NCBI RefSeq assembly: GCF_029395435.1 | Contig: NZ_CP113915.1 | Location: forward strand, 1 to 64,000 | Origin: Bifidobacterium sp. ESL0790 | GTDB taxonomy: Bacteria; Actinomycetota; Actinomycetes; Actinomycetales; Bifidobacteriaceae | Length of the DNA stretch: 64,000 nt | Direction: 5' to 3' | Shown: positions 20,736 to 30,300 of the stretch, one piece after another | Numbering within the stretch: position 1 is the stretch's first letter | Layout of the letters: each line of letters starts with the position of its first letter | Notes under the pieces: model-generated | Told to the model about the DNA's origin: nothing | Databases searched by the model: none | What the model saw: only the letters and a program-made list of their open reading frames with translations | Program-made: the position numbers and the translations under genes

Positions 20736-20902
20736 CGTGGCCACTTTTTTCTGTTGTAAAAAAAGTGGCCACGGAATATAACATTTCCGCTCTTCGCCAA
20801 TGTTGAAGAATCGTTGAAATGATGGGATTTAGGCGCATTGCTCCTTCGTGAAAAATGTGCGTTTCATGGCCACTTTATTTTCCTTGCGAAAAAGTGTCCA
20901 CG
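20736..20902. repeat. Pair of GTGGCCAC-type hairpins between gdhA and mscL
   Basis: Hairpin 1 (20736-20773) pairs CGTGGCCACTTTTTT with AAAAAAGTGGCCACG. Hairpin 2 (20867-20902) is an imperfect version, TGGCCACTTT with AAAAGTGTCCA. Together they span about 166 bases. A second pair with almost the same overall span lies at 59635-59800. The inner core GTGGCCAC is itself a palindrome. The DNA between hairpins is not obviously conserved between the two loci. Confidence 0.65.
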
Positions 20903-20937
20903 TATGATGGTGTGTAACACAAACATTGGAGGGCGCT

Positions 20938-21429
20938 ATGCTCAACGGTTTCAAGAAATTCATCTCACGTGGCAACATGATTGACATGGCCGTCGGCGTG
21001 GTTATGGGCGCCGCGGTGACCGCCGTGGTCAACTCGATCGTCAACAACCTCATCAACCCGCTGATCGCCATGATCTTCGGCAAGCCGAACATGGACAACC
21101 TGCTCACCTTCACCTTCAACCACTCCACTGTTTCGTTCGGCGCGATTCTCGGGGCCCTGCTCAACTTCCTGCTGATCGCCATCGCGGTCTATTTCTGCAT
21201 CCTCGTGCCGATCAACAAGTTCCGCGACATGTCCGAGGCGATTTTCAAGAAGGAGGACGACAAGGAGGAGAAGAAGGAGGAGAGCACCGACCAGCAGACG
21301 GTGGACCTGCTCAAGCGCATCGCCGACGAGCTCGACGACATCAAGGGCGGCGCGGGCGCTTCGAACGCCGATGGTGCCAAGACGATTGAGGCCGCATCCA
21401 CAGCCGCGGGGTCCGTTTCCGAACAGTGA
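20938..21429 (+). CDS. mscL: Large-conductance mechanosensitive channel MscL
   Basis: This osmotic safety valve of the plasma membrane opens under membrane tension. ATG 20938 follows TGGAGGG at 20927-20933. The N-terminal amphipathic segment (MLNGFKKFISRGNMIDMAVG) leads into helix 1 (about residues 17-40). Helix 2 is at about 68-95 (FGAILGALLNFLLIAIAVYF). A charged K/E-rich stretch and a C-terminal helix (QQTVDLLKRIADELDDI) follow. The 163 residues include a short extra tail beyond the usual ~130-150. Confidence 0.97.
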   Translation: MLNGFKKFISRGNMIDMAVGVVMGAAVTAVVNSIVNNLINPLIAMIFGKPNMDNLLTFTFNHSTVSFGAILGALLNFLLIAIAVYFCILVPINKFRDMSEAIFKKEDDKEEKKEESTDQQTVDLLKRIADELDDIKGGAGASNADGAKTIEAASTAAGSVSEQ

Positions 21430-21448
21430 GACGAAATCAGGGCGTTTG

Positions 21449-21475
21449 GCGGGTGCGGGGAATGGCCCGCTTTGT
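21449..21475 (+). terminator. Weak hairpin after mscL
   Basis: GCGGG (21449-21453) can pair with CCCGC (21466-21470), followed by TTTGTCT. It is short and may be incidental. The rest of 21430-21778 shows no credible gene. Confidence 0.3.
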
Positions 21476-21739
21476 CTGAAAGCCAGTGTGGGTTTGGCGA
21501 TTTGCGTCCCGCCTCCCCCTCTGCGTCCCGCGCCTCGTGCCTGAAACCAAAAGGAGGTTATGGGCGGAAACTCGCGCCCGTCGCGTCTCGCGCTCGCGTC
21601 TCTAAACCAAGACGCTAAGCGCCGCAGAAACGACGTCAATGTTTCCCGAATATTCCGACAATGCGTCAAAATGGTCGACTCGCGCGCGGCTGTGTGGTTC
21701 GCGCCCGCCGGCCGTGCACTTTGTGTCGAGGATTGCCGT

Positions 21740-21768
21740 TTGACGCTGAATTGGTCGAAGGATAGTAG
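21740..21768 (+). promoter_or_regulatory. Possible promoter of the AraC-type regulator
   Basis: TTGACG (21740-21745) and TAGTAG (21763-21768) are separated by 17 bases. The chosen ATG at 21779 lies only about 10 bases further, so the mRNA would have a very short leader or none. Confidence 0.4.
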
Positions 21769-21778
21769 GATTGATCAT

Positions 21779-22774
21779 ATGTTTGACCGTAACGAATCTT
21801 CCAACAGTGAGATGCCGGGGCACCCAGGCCAGCCGGCGTATGGCGAGAGCACGTTACGAGGCGATGGTGACGAGGCGGCGCGAACGGGGGCCGCGGGTGT
21901 GATGGGCCGCGACGCCAACGGTCAGGTTCACATGGGCGACGCGCATGTTCATGGCACGCCCGAATCCGGCAAGGTCGCATACCGCTCGATAACCTTTCCC
22001 GAGGTGATTTTCTCACGCGTCGCCATGCCCGACATGGTCCTGGATTGGGGGCGCGAGCAGTCCTGCGTGGGCCGCGCCACGATGGTCTTCCTGCTCCATG
22101 GCAACATCGAGATCAGTACGTCCAGCAACAAGATCCTGAAGCGGCGCCCGGGCGTCTACCTCGTGCCGCCCGAGAACGGCGAGATTATCTTCAAGACCAT
22201 GGCCGCCAAGAACAGCCTCATCGTCGTCAGCCTCTCCCCCCGGCTGTTCTCGACGATCCTGCCCGATTACAAGACGTTTCTGATGATGGGCCAGGATTCG
22301 CGCCTCGACACCGCATCGCTGCAGCCGCTGCTCGCCTTCGTGGTGAGTGCCTGCAACCTCAACAACCCGCGCCCGCAGACCGTCGAGATCCTCGAGTCGG
22401 CCGCCAACGACGTGGCCCGCTCGCTGCTCATCACCTGCTTCGGCCAAGGCATGAGCGTGATGCCGCTGATCGAGCGCGTGCGCAAATACGTCTCCGAGAA
22501 CTACACTGATTCCACGCTGAGCATCACCAAGACCGCCGAGCATGAGAACGTCTCGGTGCGCACGGTGCAGCTGGCGTTGCAGGAGGCCGACACCAACTTC
22601 ACCAGCCTGGTGCGCCGCGCCCGCACCGACGCCGCGCTCGAGCTGCGCCGCAGCCAGCCCTCGCTCACCTTGGTGGAGATCGGCGACCGATGCGGTTTCG
22701 GTTCCGTTTCGTCGCTGCGCCGCGCGTTGAAGACGCACGAGGAGCTTGAGAATGAGGAACACGACGAGGAGTAG
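21779..22774 (+). CDS. AraC-family transcriptional regulator
   Basis: This is a DNA-binding regulator of about 331 residues. A disordered, polar N-terminus (residues 1-65) is followed by a cupin-like sensing region (about 70-170; FPEVIFSRVAMPDMVLDWG, then MVFLLHGNIEIS). The C-terminal AraC helix-turn-helix pair lies at about 235-320 (RVRKYVSENYTDSTLSITKT; LVEIGDRCGFGSVSSLRRAL). I chose ATG 21779 because the family-like sequence begins after it and a promoter-like pair sits just upstream; an in-frame upstream extension to 21560 has a basic, atypical sequence. The target is unknown; the next gene downstream is the first adhesin, 460 bases away on the same strand, so it could be regulated by this protein. 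Confidence 0.82.
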   Translation: MFDRNESSNSEMPGHPGQPAYGESTLRGDGDEAARTGAAGVMGRDANGQVHMGDAHVHGTPESGKVAYRSITFPEVIFSRVAMPDMVLDWGREQSCVGRATMVFLLHGNIEISTSSNKILKRRPGVYLVPPENGEIIFKTMAAKNSLIVVSLSPRLFSTILPDYKTFLMMGQDSRLDTASLQPLLAFVVSACNLNNPRPQTVEILESAANDVARSLLITCFGQGMSVMPLIERVRKYVSENYTDSTLSITKTAEHENVSVRTVQLALQEADTNFTSLVRRARTDAALELRRSQPSLTLVEIGDRCGFGSVSSLRRALKTHEELENEEHDEE

Positions 22775-23236
22775 AGCCGTTTCGTAAGGTTCGAGGTGGG
22801 TTTTCTTTTTGGTATTCCAGAGTTGATTTTGATGATTTATCGCCGACAATCCGGAGAAGCCTCAGCAAACGAGACACTATTAATTAGACATAAATGCGGA
22901 AAACGGGTCACTGATATATAAAGTGTCGTATTCGAAAAACAATGCCTAATATAATACTCTCGCGCGGCGTGATTGTCCAACCGCAAATAGTACTGCCCAC
23001 AAGGTTGTGAGCGTTCTCAATGCGTTTGATTTATCTCTGTGTAATACCGGAATTTCGACGTTTCTTTCGCCCATGCAACGTTTTCACCAACGCGGCGTAT
23101 ACGGCGAAATAGTGCATAAAGGCTTTCATTAAGCGCATAAATAGGCATTGCATCGCAAAAAATGACAAACTAGAAGAAGCAATATAGGCACAGAAGTCCT
23201 CTATGACAGTGACGTGAGAGGCAGGAGGAGACGGAG
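22775..23236 (+). promoter_or_regulatory. AT-rich leader and promoter region of adhesin 1
   Basis: No gene was seen. A clear -10, TATAAT, lies at 22950-22955 with only a weak -35 before it. If used, the leader to ATG 23237 would be about 275 bases long. A strong ribosome site GGAGGAG lies at 23224-23230, preceded by a short CCTCT/AGAGG inverted repeat (23198-23221). Confidence 0.45.
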
Positions 23237-26200
23237 ATGTCTACGCATAGCAGATTGGCGAAGTTGGCGGGTGTGGCCTGCGCGGCCGCGATGTGCATGG
23301 CCGGGATGGTCGTGGCCGGCACCGCGAATGCGGACCCGCCGCAGAGCGACCCGCAGGTAGGTCCACAAATCTCTGCAACCAGTGGTGACGGTCGTCTGAG
23401 CGCGGCTATTAACTGGGTGCAGTGGAATGATGTCGATGGCATCGATATCAACGGCACGACGGCGAAATGGATGGACGCCACCAATGCGGGTGACGGGAAT
23501 TGGCTCAACACCCGCTGTGAAATCACTCCGGATGGCGGCAGCAACCAGTTGAGCCCCACCAATCAGATGCAGTCGTATTTGCCAGGTGATTGGACTGGCG
23601 ACGGTTTGGTGCAGCTATATAACAACAAATCTTCGAATCCTGCCGACGAGAACACTATGACCATTGGTTTGTCCAATAAGACCCAAGGCGCGAAAATCAC
23701 TTTCAAGTATTCCTGCACGGCCTATCTCATCCAATCCGCCACACGGCCGGTCTACACCACCGAGACGGTGCCGACCAGCTCGTATCAGGAAGTGCCGCTG
23801 CAAGGCATGGTCTTTGCCGATGCGGAATCCAACAATTGGGAAACCGGCGGACAGCATGAGTACATCAAGGCCACTCCTGTGGCGGAGCCGGGCAAAAACC
23901 CGAAGTGGCGTTTGATTGATAGTTATCGCTCGCCCTCATGCCCCACCAATTCCGTGGCTGATCTTAACGGGGATACTGTGCGTTTCCGTTCCGATGGTGA
24001 GCAGTGCGGCAATCATGGTCAGCTAGGGCCATCGTCGGTTATGTTCCTTGAAAATTCCGAAGAAGCCGATGTGGAGATCAAAGGTGGCGGCAAGACGGCC
24101 ATCGCGCTCGGCGTCGTGGCGGCCACCGATTTCGGTGATGCACCCGGTGTCAACCCCGGCACGACTCCTTCACCTGGTCCTTCACCTAGCTCAGCCAACT
24201 ATGGGGTCGGCAGCTCGCTCATGCAACCGCAATGGGAGGGTGGCGAACTCGGCGGCACCGGTGCTGACGATATTTCGTCCTCCGTTCCCACCCCGAGTGA
24301 TTCTGAAGACCCCGATTATCCTTTGGCCCCTGGATGGGTTACCTACAACCTTTCCCAAGCTCGCGACAACAACAAGGTGGCCGATATGGCCGCTTCAGTG
24401 CCCAGGCTTGGCGTATGGGAGGATCCGGAATCCAGACGTCACTTCTCAACCAACGCCGATTGGGATGATCTGAATGGTAAGACCGATCCGACCGATCCAA
24501 CCAAGGCGGTGAGCGACGAGGATGGATTGAAGGACGCGCCGCACAACAACACTCCGACCGATAAGAACGTCAAGATTCTGCCAACGGGCAACACGTTCAC
24601 CCAAGCGGTCAGTTGCGCAACCGATACCGCGGCGGCGCGTGTGAAAGGGTGGATCGACTGGAATCACAACGGCGTCTTTGACGAGTCCACCGAGGCCAGC
24701 GATCAGGTGCAATGCGTGGGTTCGGCTCCGTCTGGAGGTAATTATTCTCAAGGCACGGCCACATTGACCTGGACGATTCCGAGCGACGCCAGGCGTTCCG
24801 TGAAGGGCGAGACCCCAAGCGGCCAGACGTTCGAACGTGTACGTATCACCGGCGACTCCGGACCGCTTGGTTCTGGTACGGTTGGCACGCTTACCGCGTC
24901 CGGCATCACCACTACTAACGGCGAGGTTGAGGATTACGCGGCCGACGTGTATATCCCCACGCTCAGTGTGTTGATGGATTTGCCTGGCGGCCGATATGAC
25001 GGCAGCGACCAGTTCGCGATGACAGTCAAGGATTCCGCCAACGGTACCGTCGGCAGCGCCACGACTACAGGCAGCTCGACAGGTGTGCAGACCGAGCAGA
25101 TTGGACCCACCAGCGTCAAGACGGGTTCGCAGTATACACTCGCGGCGCCGCTCAACACTGGTTCGGCCAGTGACGAGAGCCGGTATACCACTCAGCTTGA
25201 TTGTCAGGACTTAGCCGCCAATCCCGCTACGATCGTGACGGTGACGGATGGCAAGATTACGACGCCGACGACATACGATTCCAATATCCAGTGCACGTAT
25301 AAGAAGCTGATACGTGCCAACCCGACGTTGACGGTGATCACACACGTCGCGGGCGGTGGCACCGCTGTGCCAGGCGATTTCCCGGTGACGGCGACGCCTA
25401 CCAACGGTGACCCGGCGACGAATCTCACCGACAACACACCGGAGTCGCTGCCGCAGGGCTCCTACAAGATCAGCACCGATATGAGCGCCAGGCCCGGCTA
25501 CGAGGTGACCAGAGCACTGAGTTGCACGGTCGGCATGCCTCCGACTTCGATTTCCGTGACCGATGCGACGGTGGCGATGTCCAACGGCGACAGCGTCGTC
25601 TGCGAGCAGACCGTGGCACCGAAGACCCCGACGTTGACGCTGAAGACCGAGGTCGAGCATGGCGCGGCGAAGCCGGAGGACTTCAACTTCACCGTGACGC
25701 CGACCGCGGGCGCTCCGGTGACGTTCGAGGAGGGCGTGGGCCAGGCTCCGCCCGCCGGTGGCATCGCGAGCGTGGTCGGTTCCAACAAGACCGGTTACGT
25801 CGAGTCCGCGGCTACTGTCTACTACAAGGACAGTGACACCACCCACTCCACGCCATTGACATTGGCCGATGCGCAGACCGCGCTCAACAACGGCGAGAGC
25901 GTGACCGGCATCCGCAAGGTCAAGAGTCAAAAGCCCAAGCTCACGGTCGTGCTCGATCGCGACTACCAGTATGGTGGCTCGTCTTCGGGTGACGGCTCGC
26001 AGATCACGCTGACCCCGCAGGGTGGTTCGGCGCAGAACGTGACGGCCGGCCAGGCGGAGGACGTTGACGCCGGCACCTATTCGGTGGCGCAGCTGCTCAA
26101 CGCCGGTTACAAGCAGACCGACATCGTCGTGACCGTCAACGGCACCCCGATCACCGTCAACCCCGATGGTTCGTTCGTGGTCCCGCCTTACCTCGGCACC

Positions 26201-26668
26201 GATATCGACGTCGTGGTCACGCTCAAGAACCAGGACGAGCCCGGAACACTGGAATGGTCGCGCTTTGACGAGGACGGCACCACGTTGCTGCCCGGCTCCG
26301 AATGGGAGCTGACCGGCCCTGACGGCCAGAAGATCCAGGTGCAGGATTGCACCGCCGAGACATGCACCGGCGCCGACAAGGATCCGACGCCCGGCAAGTT
26401 CAAGGTCTCGGGCCTCAAGTGGGGCACGTGGACGATCGCCGAGACTAAGGCCCCCGCCGGCCACAGGCTCGCCGACCCGAAGTCGCTCACCATCGATCCG
26501 TCGAATGGTCCCAACTGGCAGCTGCGCGCCACGTCGTTCAAGGACGGCACGGGGCTCTCGGTCACCGGCGCTGATGTGGCGTGGGTCTTCGTGATCGCCG
26601 TCGCCACGCTCGGCATGGGTATGCTGCTCGCCGGAGCCACGCGCAAGCTGATTGATCGGCACGAGTGA
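23237..26668 (+). CDS. Large CshA/GEVED/SpaA-type surface adhesin (adhesin 1)
   Basis: This is a 1,143-residue exported protein. The signal peptide (residues 1-32) probably ends at TANA/DPP. A CshA-like N-terminal binding region covers about 33-300. A GEVED-type domain follows at about 445-571 (VKGWIDWNHNGVFDE, ending GEVEDYAADV). Several beta-sandwich repeats begin with PTLTVITHV or PTLTLKTEV (about 690-990). A SpaA/prealbumin-like domain closes at about 1000-1095 with the E-box-like WTIAETKAPAGH. The C-terminus has a hydrophobic helix and the tail RKLIDRHE. The expected LPXTG is replaced by LSVTG (1107-1111). Host attachment is inferred from domain types. It is paralogous over its whole length with the gene at 27331, probably by tandem duplication. 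Confidence 0.85.
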   Translation: MSTHSRLAKLAGVACAAAMCMAGMVVAGTANADPPQSDPQVGPQISATSGDGRLSAAINWVQWNDVDGIDINGTTAKWMDATNAGDGNWLNTRCEITPDGGSNQLSPTNQMQSYLPGDWTGDGLVQLYNNKSSNPADENTMTIGLSNKTQGAKITFKYSCTAYLIQSATRPVYTTETVPTSSYQEVPLQGMVFADAESNNWETGGQHEYIKATPVAEPGKNPKWRLIDSYRSPSCPTNSVADLNGDTVRFRSDGEQCGNHGQLGPSSVMFLENSEEADVEIKGGGKTAIALGVVAATDFGDAPGVNPGTTPSPGPSPSSANYGVGSSLMQPQWEGGELGGTGADDISSSVPTPSDSEDPDYPLAPGWVTYNLSQARDNNKVADMAASVPRLGVWEDPESRRHFSTNADWDDLNGKTDPTDPTKAVSDEDGLKDAPHNNTPTDKNVKILPTGNTFTQAVSCATDTAAARVKGWIDWNHNGVFDESTEASDQVQCVGSAPSGGNYSQGTATLTWTIPSDARRSVKGETPSGQTFERVRITGDSGPLGSGTVGTLTASGITTTNGEVEDYAADVYIPTLSVLMDLPGGRYDGSDQFAMTVKDSANGTVGSATTTGSSTGVQTEQIGPTSVKTGSQYTLAAPLNTGSASDESRYTTQLDCQDLAANPATIVTVTDGKITTPTTYDSNIQCTYKKLIRANPTLTVITHVAGGGTAVPGDFPVTATPTNGDPATNLTDNTPESLPQGSYKISTDMSARPGYEVTRALSCTVGMPPTSISVTDATVAMSNGDSVVCEQTVAPKTPTLTLKTEVEHGAAKPEDFNFTVTPTAGAPVTFEEGVGQAPPAGGIASVVGSNKTGYVESAATVYYKDSDTTHSTPLTLADAQTALNNGESVTGIRKVKSQKPKLTVVLDRDYQYGGSSSGDGSQITLTPQGGSAQNVTAGQAEDVDAGTYSVAQLLNAGYKQTDIVVTVNGTPITVNPDGSFVVPPYLGTDIDVVVTLKNQDEPGTLEWSRFDEDGTTLLPGSEWELTGPDGQKIQVQDCTAETCTGADKDPTPGKFKVSGLKWGTWTIAETKAPAGHRLADPKSLTIDPSNGPNWQLRATSFKDGTGLSVTGADVAWVFVIAVATLGMGMLLAGATRKLIDRHE

Positions 26669-26771
26669 CGGGAGGTCGTCTGCCAGGTTGTGTGGCTGAT
26701 CGTCGTCGCCAGGCGCGTGTTTGACGTGGGCTTGACGTTCGGCCAATAGTCACAACGTAATACGCTGCTGC

Positions 26772-26803
26772 GGGCGGTGGGGGTTTGAATCCCTCACCGC
26801 CCG
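26772..26803. terminator. Hairpin after adhesin 1 resembling a tRNA acceptor/T-arm
   Basis: GGGCGGT (26772-26778) pairs with ACCGCCC (26796-26802), and GGGGG (26779-26783) with CCCTC (26791-26795), closing a 7-base loop TTTGAAT. It probably acts as a transcription terminator or barrier, although no T-run follows. The 7+5 base-pair layout with a 7-base T-loop-like sequence copies the acceptor/T-arm half of a tRNA. The rest of the 26669-27330 gap is AT-rich without a gene. Confidence 0.5.
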
Positions 26804-27240
26804 TTCGCTGTTTCGGCGGGTCATTGATGGCATTGTGAATGCCCTGAGAACGGCTCGGTGATTGGGTTTTCGCCGCCTGATGTGAGCTGTGGATGCGCAT
26901 CCTGCAGCCTGGGGCAAGGGGACTTACCCGGGCAACAAAGGTGTTGCCTCTGTGTTGCCTTGGTGTTGACGTTCCGCTGTGATGTCGAGTCTTGACGTAT
27001 CGGCATGTCGAACTTGTGCCGACCTTGTGAATGTACGCGCTGAAATATTGGAAATTATTGGCTTTTCGGCTGATAGCGAGAATTGATAGAGAAATACATA
27101 TTTCGTTTGCTGAATAATACGTAAAATGCGTGTAAACAACGTATCTGACATGTTATATAACGATTAACCAAAATCTAAAAAAGCAAATAAAAGCACGCCG
27201 AAAGCCCTGTTATCTAGCTAATTATGCGATTTCATTCCAG

Positions 27241-27310
27241 TTGTAATATAAAATAGTCATACTTTTTATATCCCAACGGGAGAACTTCAGAGGTGGTTTC
27301 GCCGCCTCTG
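27241..27310 (+). promoter_or_regulatory. Possible promoter and leader hairpin of adhesin 2
   Basis: TTGTAA (27241-27246) and TTTTAT (27264-27269) lie 17 bases apart. A 9-base-pair hairpin, CAGAGGTGG with CCGCCTCTG around TTTCG (27288-27310), follows and ends 6 bases before the ribosome site GAGAGGAG (27317-27324). Confidence 0.4.
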
Positions 27311-27330
27311 ATCGATGAGAGGAGCCAAAG

Positions 27331-30300
27331 ATGGCGGGGCACAGTGGCTTGGCAAGGTTGGCAGGTTTCGTTGGCGCGCTTTCGATAAGCCTGGCGGGCA
27401 TCGTGGCCTCGGGCACCGCGAGCGCGAACCCCTCAAGCGAGCCCTCGGTCGGCCCGCGGATCATCGCGACCGGTGGCGACGGCCGCATGCTCAACGACAT
27501 CGATTGGGTGCAGTGGAGCGGCACCGACGGGGAAACGATCGATGGCGACAAAATTGTGTGGACCACACCTTCCAAAGTCGGCGATGACCATTGGCTCTCC
27601 ACTCGTTGCGCGGTCACAACCCCGGGCGGCGGCGACAATCCGCTTTCGCCCGCATACCCAATCAAGGCCTATAGGTCAGGCGGGTATTCGGGTGACGGCC
27701 TGCCATATATGTATAACCAAGGCGGATCCGGTGGCTCCAACACCATGGTTACCGGTCTGGCGAACTCGTCGCAAGGCGAGAAGGTGACGTTTGACTTCAC
27801 TTGCGACACGTATTTGATTGATTCCACCACGAGCCCGTCGCTTGACTCGTCCACGAACCCCTCTTCATATACCGCTGTGCCCATGCAGGGCCTGGTGTTC
27901 GCCGATGCGGAGTCCAACAATTGGAATTGGAGCCAATCCGAATACATCAAAGCCACTCCGCAGACTCAGATCTCCAGCGCGACGCCCGTTTGGCGTTTGC
28001 TCGATAGCTATCGCGAGCCTGGCTGCGGTACGAATTCGGTCGCCGAGCTTAACGGCAACACCATGCGTTTCCGTTCCGATAACACTCAATGTTCCAGTAG
28101 CGTAGGCGGCGCGGGACCTGCTTCGGTGATGTTTTTGCAGGGTTCGCAGAGTGCGCGTGTGACGCTTAAAGGCGGCGGTGTCACTGCTGTGGCTTTGGGT
28201 AGTATCGCGCTTTCCGATTTCGGCGACGCTCCTGAAAGTTACGGGGTGGCGAGTTCGGTCTTCCAGCCGCAATGGACTGGTGGCGCACTCGGAACTGATA
28301 TCAGCGGAACGCCTTATAGCACTGCTGATCCCTATGATCCTGATACGAGCATGGTCGGCGGCACTTTGTTCAATCTTTCGGACGCCAAGGATAGCTCTGT
28401 CGGCTCACCTAGCAATTTAGCCAAAACCGACGAGCCCACACCTCAGTTGGGTGAGCATGAGGATTCCGAATCGGATGTGCATTATTCCACCGACGCGAAT
28501 TGGGATGATACCAACGGTGTCAATGACGAGGACGGGTTGGATGCCATAGCGCGTGACGGTACGACGGGCAACATCAAAATCAATCCTGCCTCTGACGGCA
28601 CGTTCACGCAGAAGGTGGCTTGCCAATCCACTGCCGCGGCCGAAGTCAAGGGCTGGATCGACTGGGATCACGATGGTCACTTCGACAATACCGACGAAGG
28701 CAGCGACCAACAGGCTTGCGTCGCCGATTCCAGCTCGGCCACGGGCTCTTCGGCCACGCTGACATGGAACGTTCCCGCCGATGCCCAGCGTGCGGTGAAG
28801 GGTGAGGGATCGCTCACGCAATCGTTTGAGCGCGTGCGCATCACCGCCGAAACCGACCCCATGAGCACCAACATCATGCGGCTCACGCCCACCGGCGTCA
28901 CCACGAGCGGCGAGGTGGAGGACTACGCGGTCGACGTGCATGTGCCGATGCTCAATGTGCGCGTGAACCTGCCCGATGGTCGTCACGATCCTTTGGACCA
29001 ATTCAGGATATCCACCAAGAACTCCTCGAGCGTCGAAGTCGACAACACGACCACGACCGGCGCGGCTTCGAATGTCCAGTCAGACCAGATCGGCCCGAAA
29101 TATTTTGCCGACGGCACTGACTACACGGTTTCCGCGCCGCTTGCGGGAGGCTCGGTCAGCACCGAAAGCCGGTATTCCAACAATCTTTCGTGCGTCGATC
29201 TGGCCCACGGCAATGCTGTGGTGACGACAGACGCCAACGGCAAATTCACCATGCCGGCCGATTCCAATGTGCAGTGCACCTTCACCAGGTCGGTGCGCTC
29301 CAATCCGACATTGAAGGTGACCACGCACGTCAACGGCGGCAGCGCGATTCCGTCTGATTTCCCAACCGTGGCAACGCTTACCCCCGGGGGTGGAGCGACG
29401 GCACTGACGAGCGGTTCCCCGGTTTCGCTTACCGAGGGTTCTTACAAGATCACCACGGATATGACAGGCAAACCCAACTACGAGGTGACGAGCCCGCTGG
29501 CCTGCACGCTCGACAGCTCACCGATCAGCCTCACCGATGCGACGGTGGCGCTCGCCAATGGCCAGAATGTCGTCTGCGATCAGACCGTGGCGCCCAAAGC
29601 GGCGACGTTGACGTTGAAGACGGAAGTGGAGCGTGGCGACGCGCAGCCCAGCGACTTTGACTTCACGGTGGCGACCAGCGGCGGTTCGACGACCTATACG
29701 GAGAACAATCCGCAGACCTCCGCCGGCGGTATCACCGGCGTGACCGGCTCTTCCGTGTCTGGCTATGACCAGGATGGCGATATCGTCTACTACAAGAACA
29801 GCGACACCACCCACTCCACCCAATTGACTCTGGCGCAGGCGAACGCGGCGTTGGCCGACGGCGAGAGCGTGACCGGCATCCGCAAGGTCACCAACCACAC
29901 GGCCAAGTTCATCGTTCATCTCACGCGCGACTATAACTATGGTGGCACGGCGGCGGGCGACGGTTCGGAGATCAAGCTGAAGCCACAAGGCGGCAGCGAG
30001 AGCGCGGTTACGCTCGATACTTCCAGGTTCATTGGTTCTGGCGTCTATTCGGTCGAGCAGCTGCTGCATGACGGCTATGAGCAGACCAATATCAAGGTGA
30101 CCGTGAATGGCACCGAGGTCACCATCGCTTCCGACGGCACGTTTACGGTTCCTGCCGACGCCGACGTGGTGGTGGAGCTCAAGAACAAGGATAAGCCAGG
30201 CGAGCTGCAATGGGACCGCACCGACATCGACACCGGCGCGCTGCTGCCAGGCTCCGAATGGACGCTCTACGGCCCCGATTCGCAGTCGCTTGATGTGCCG

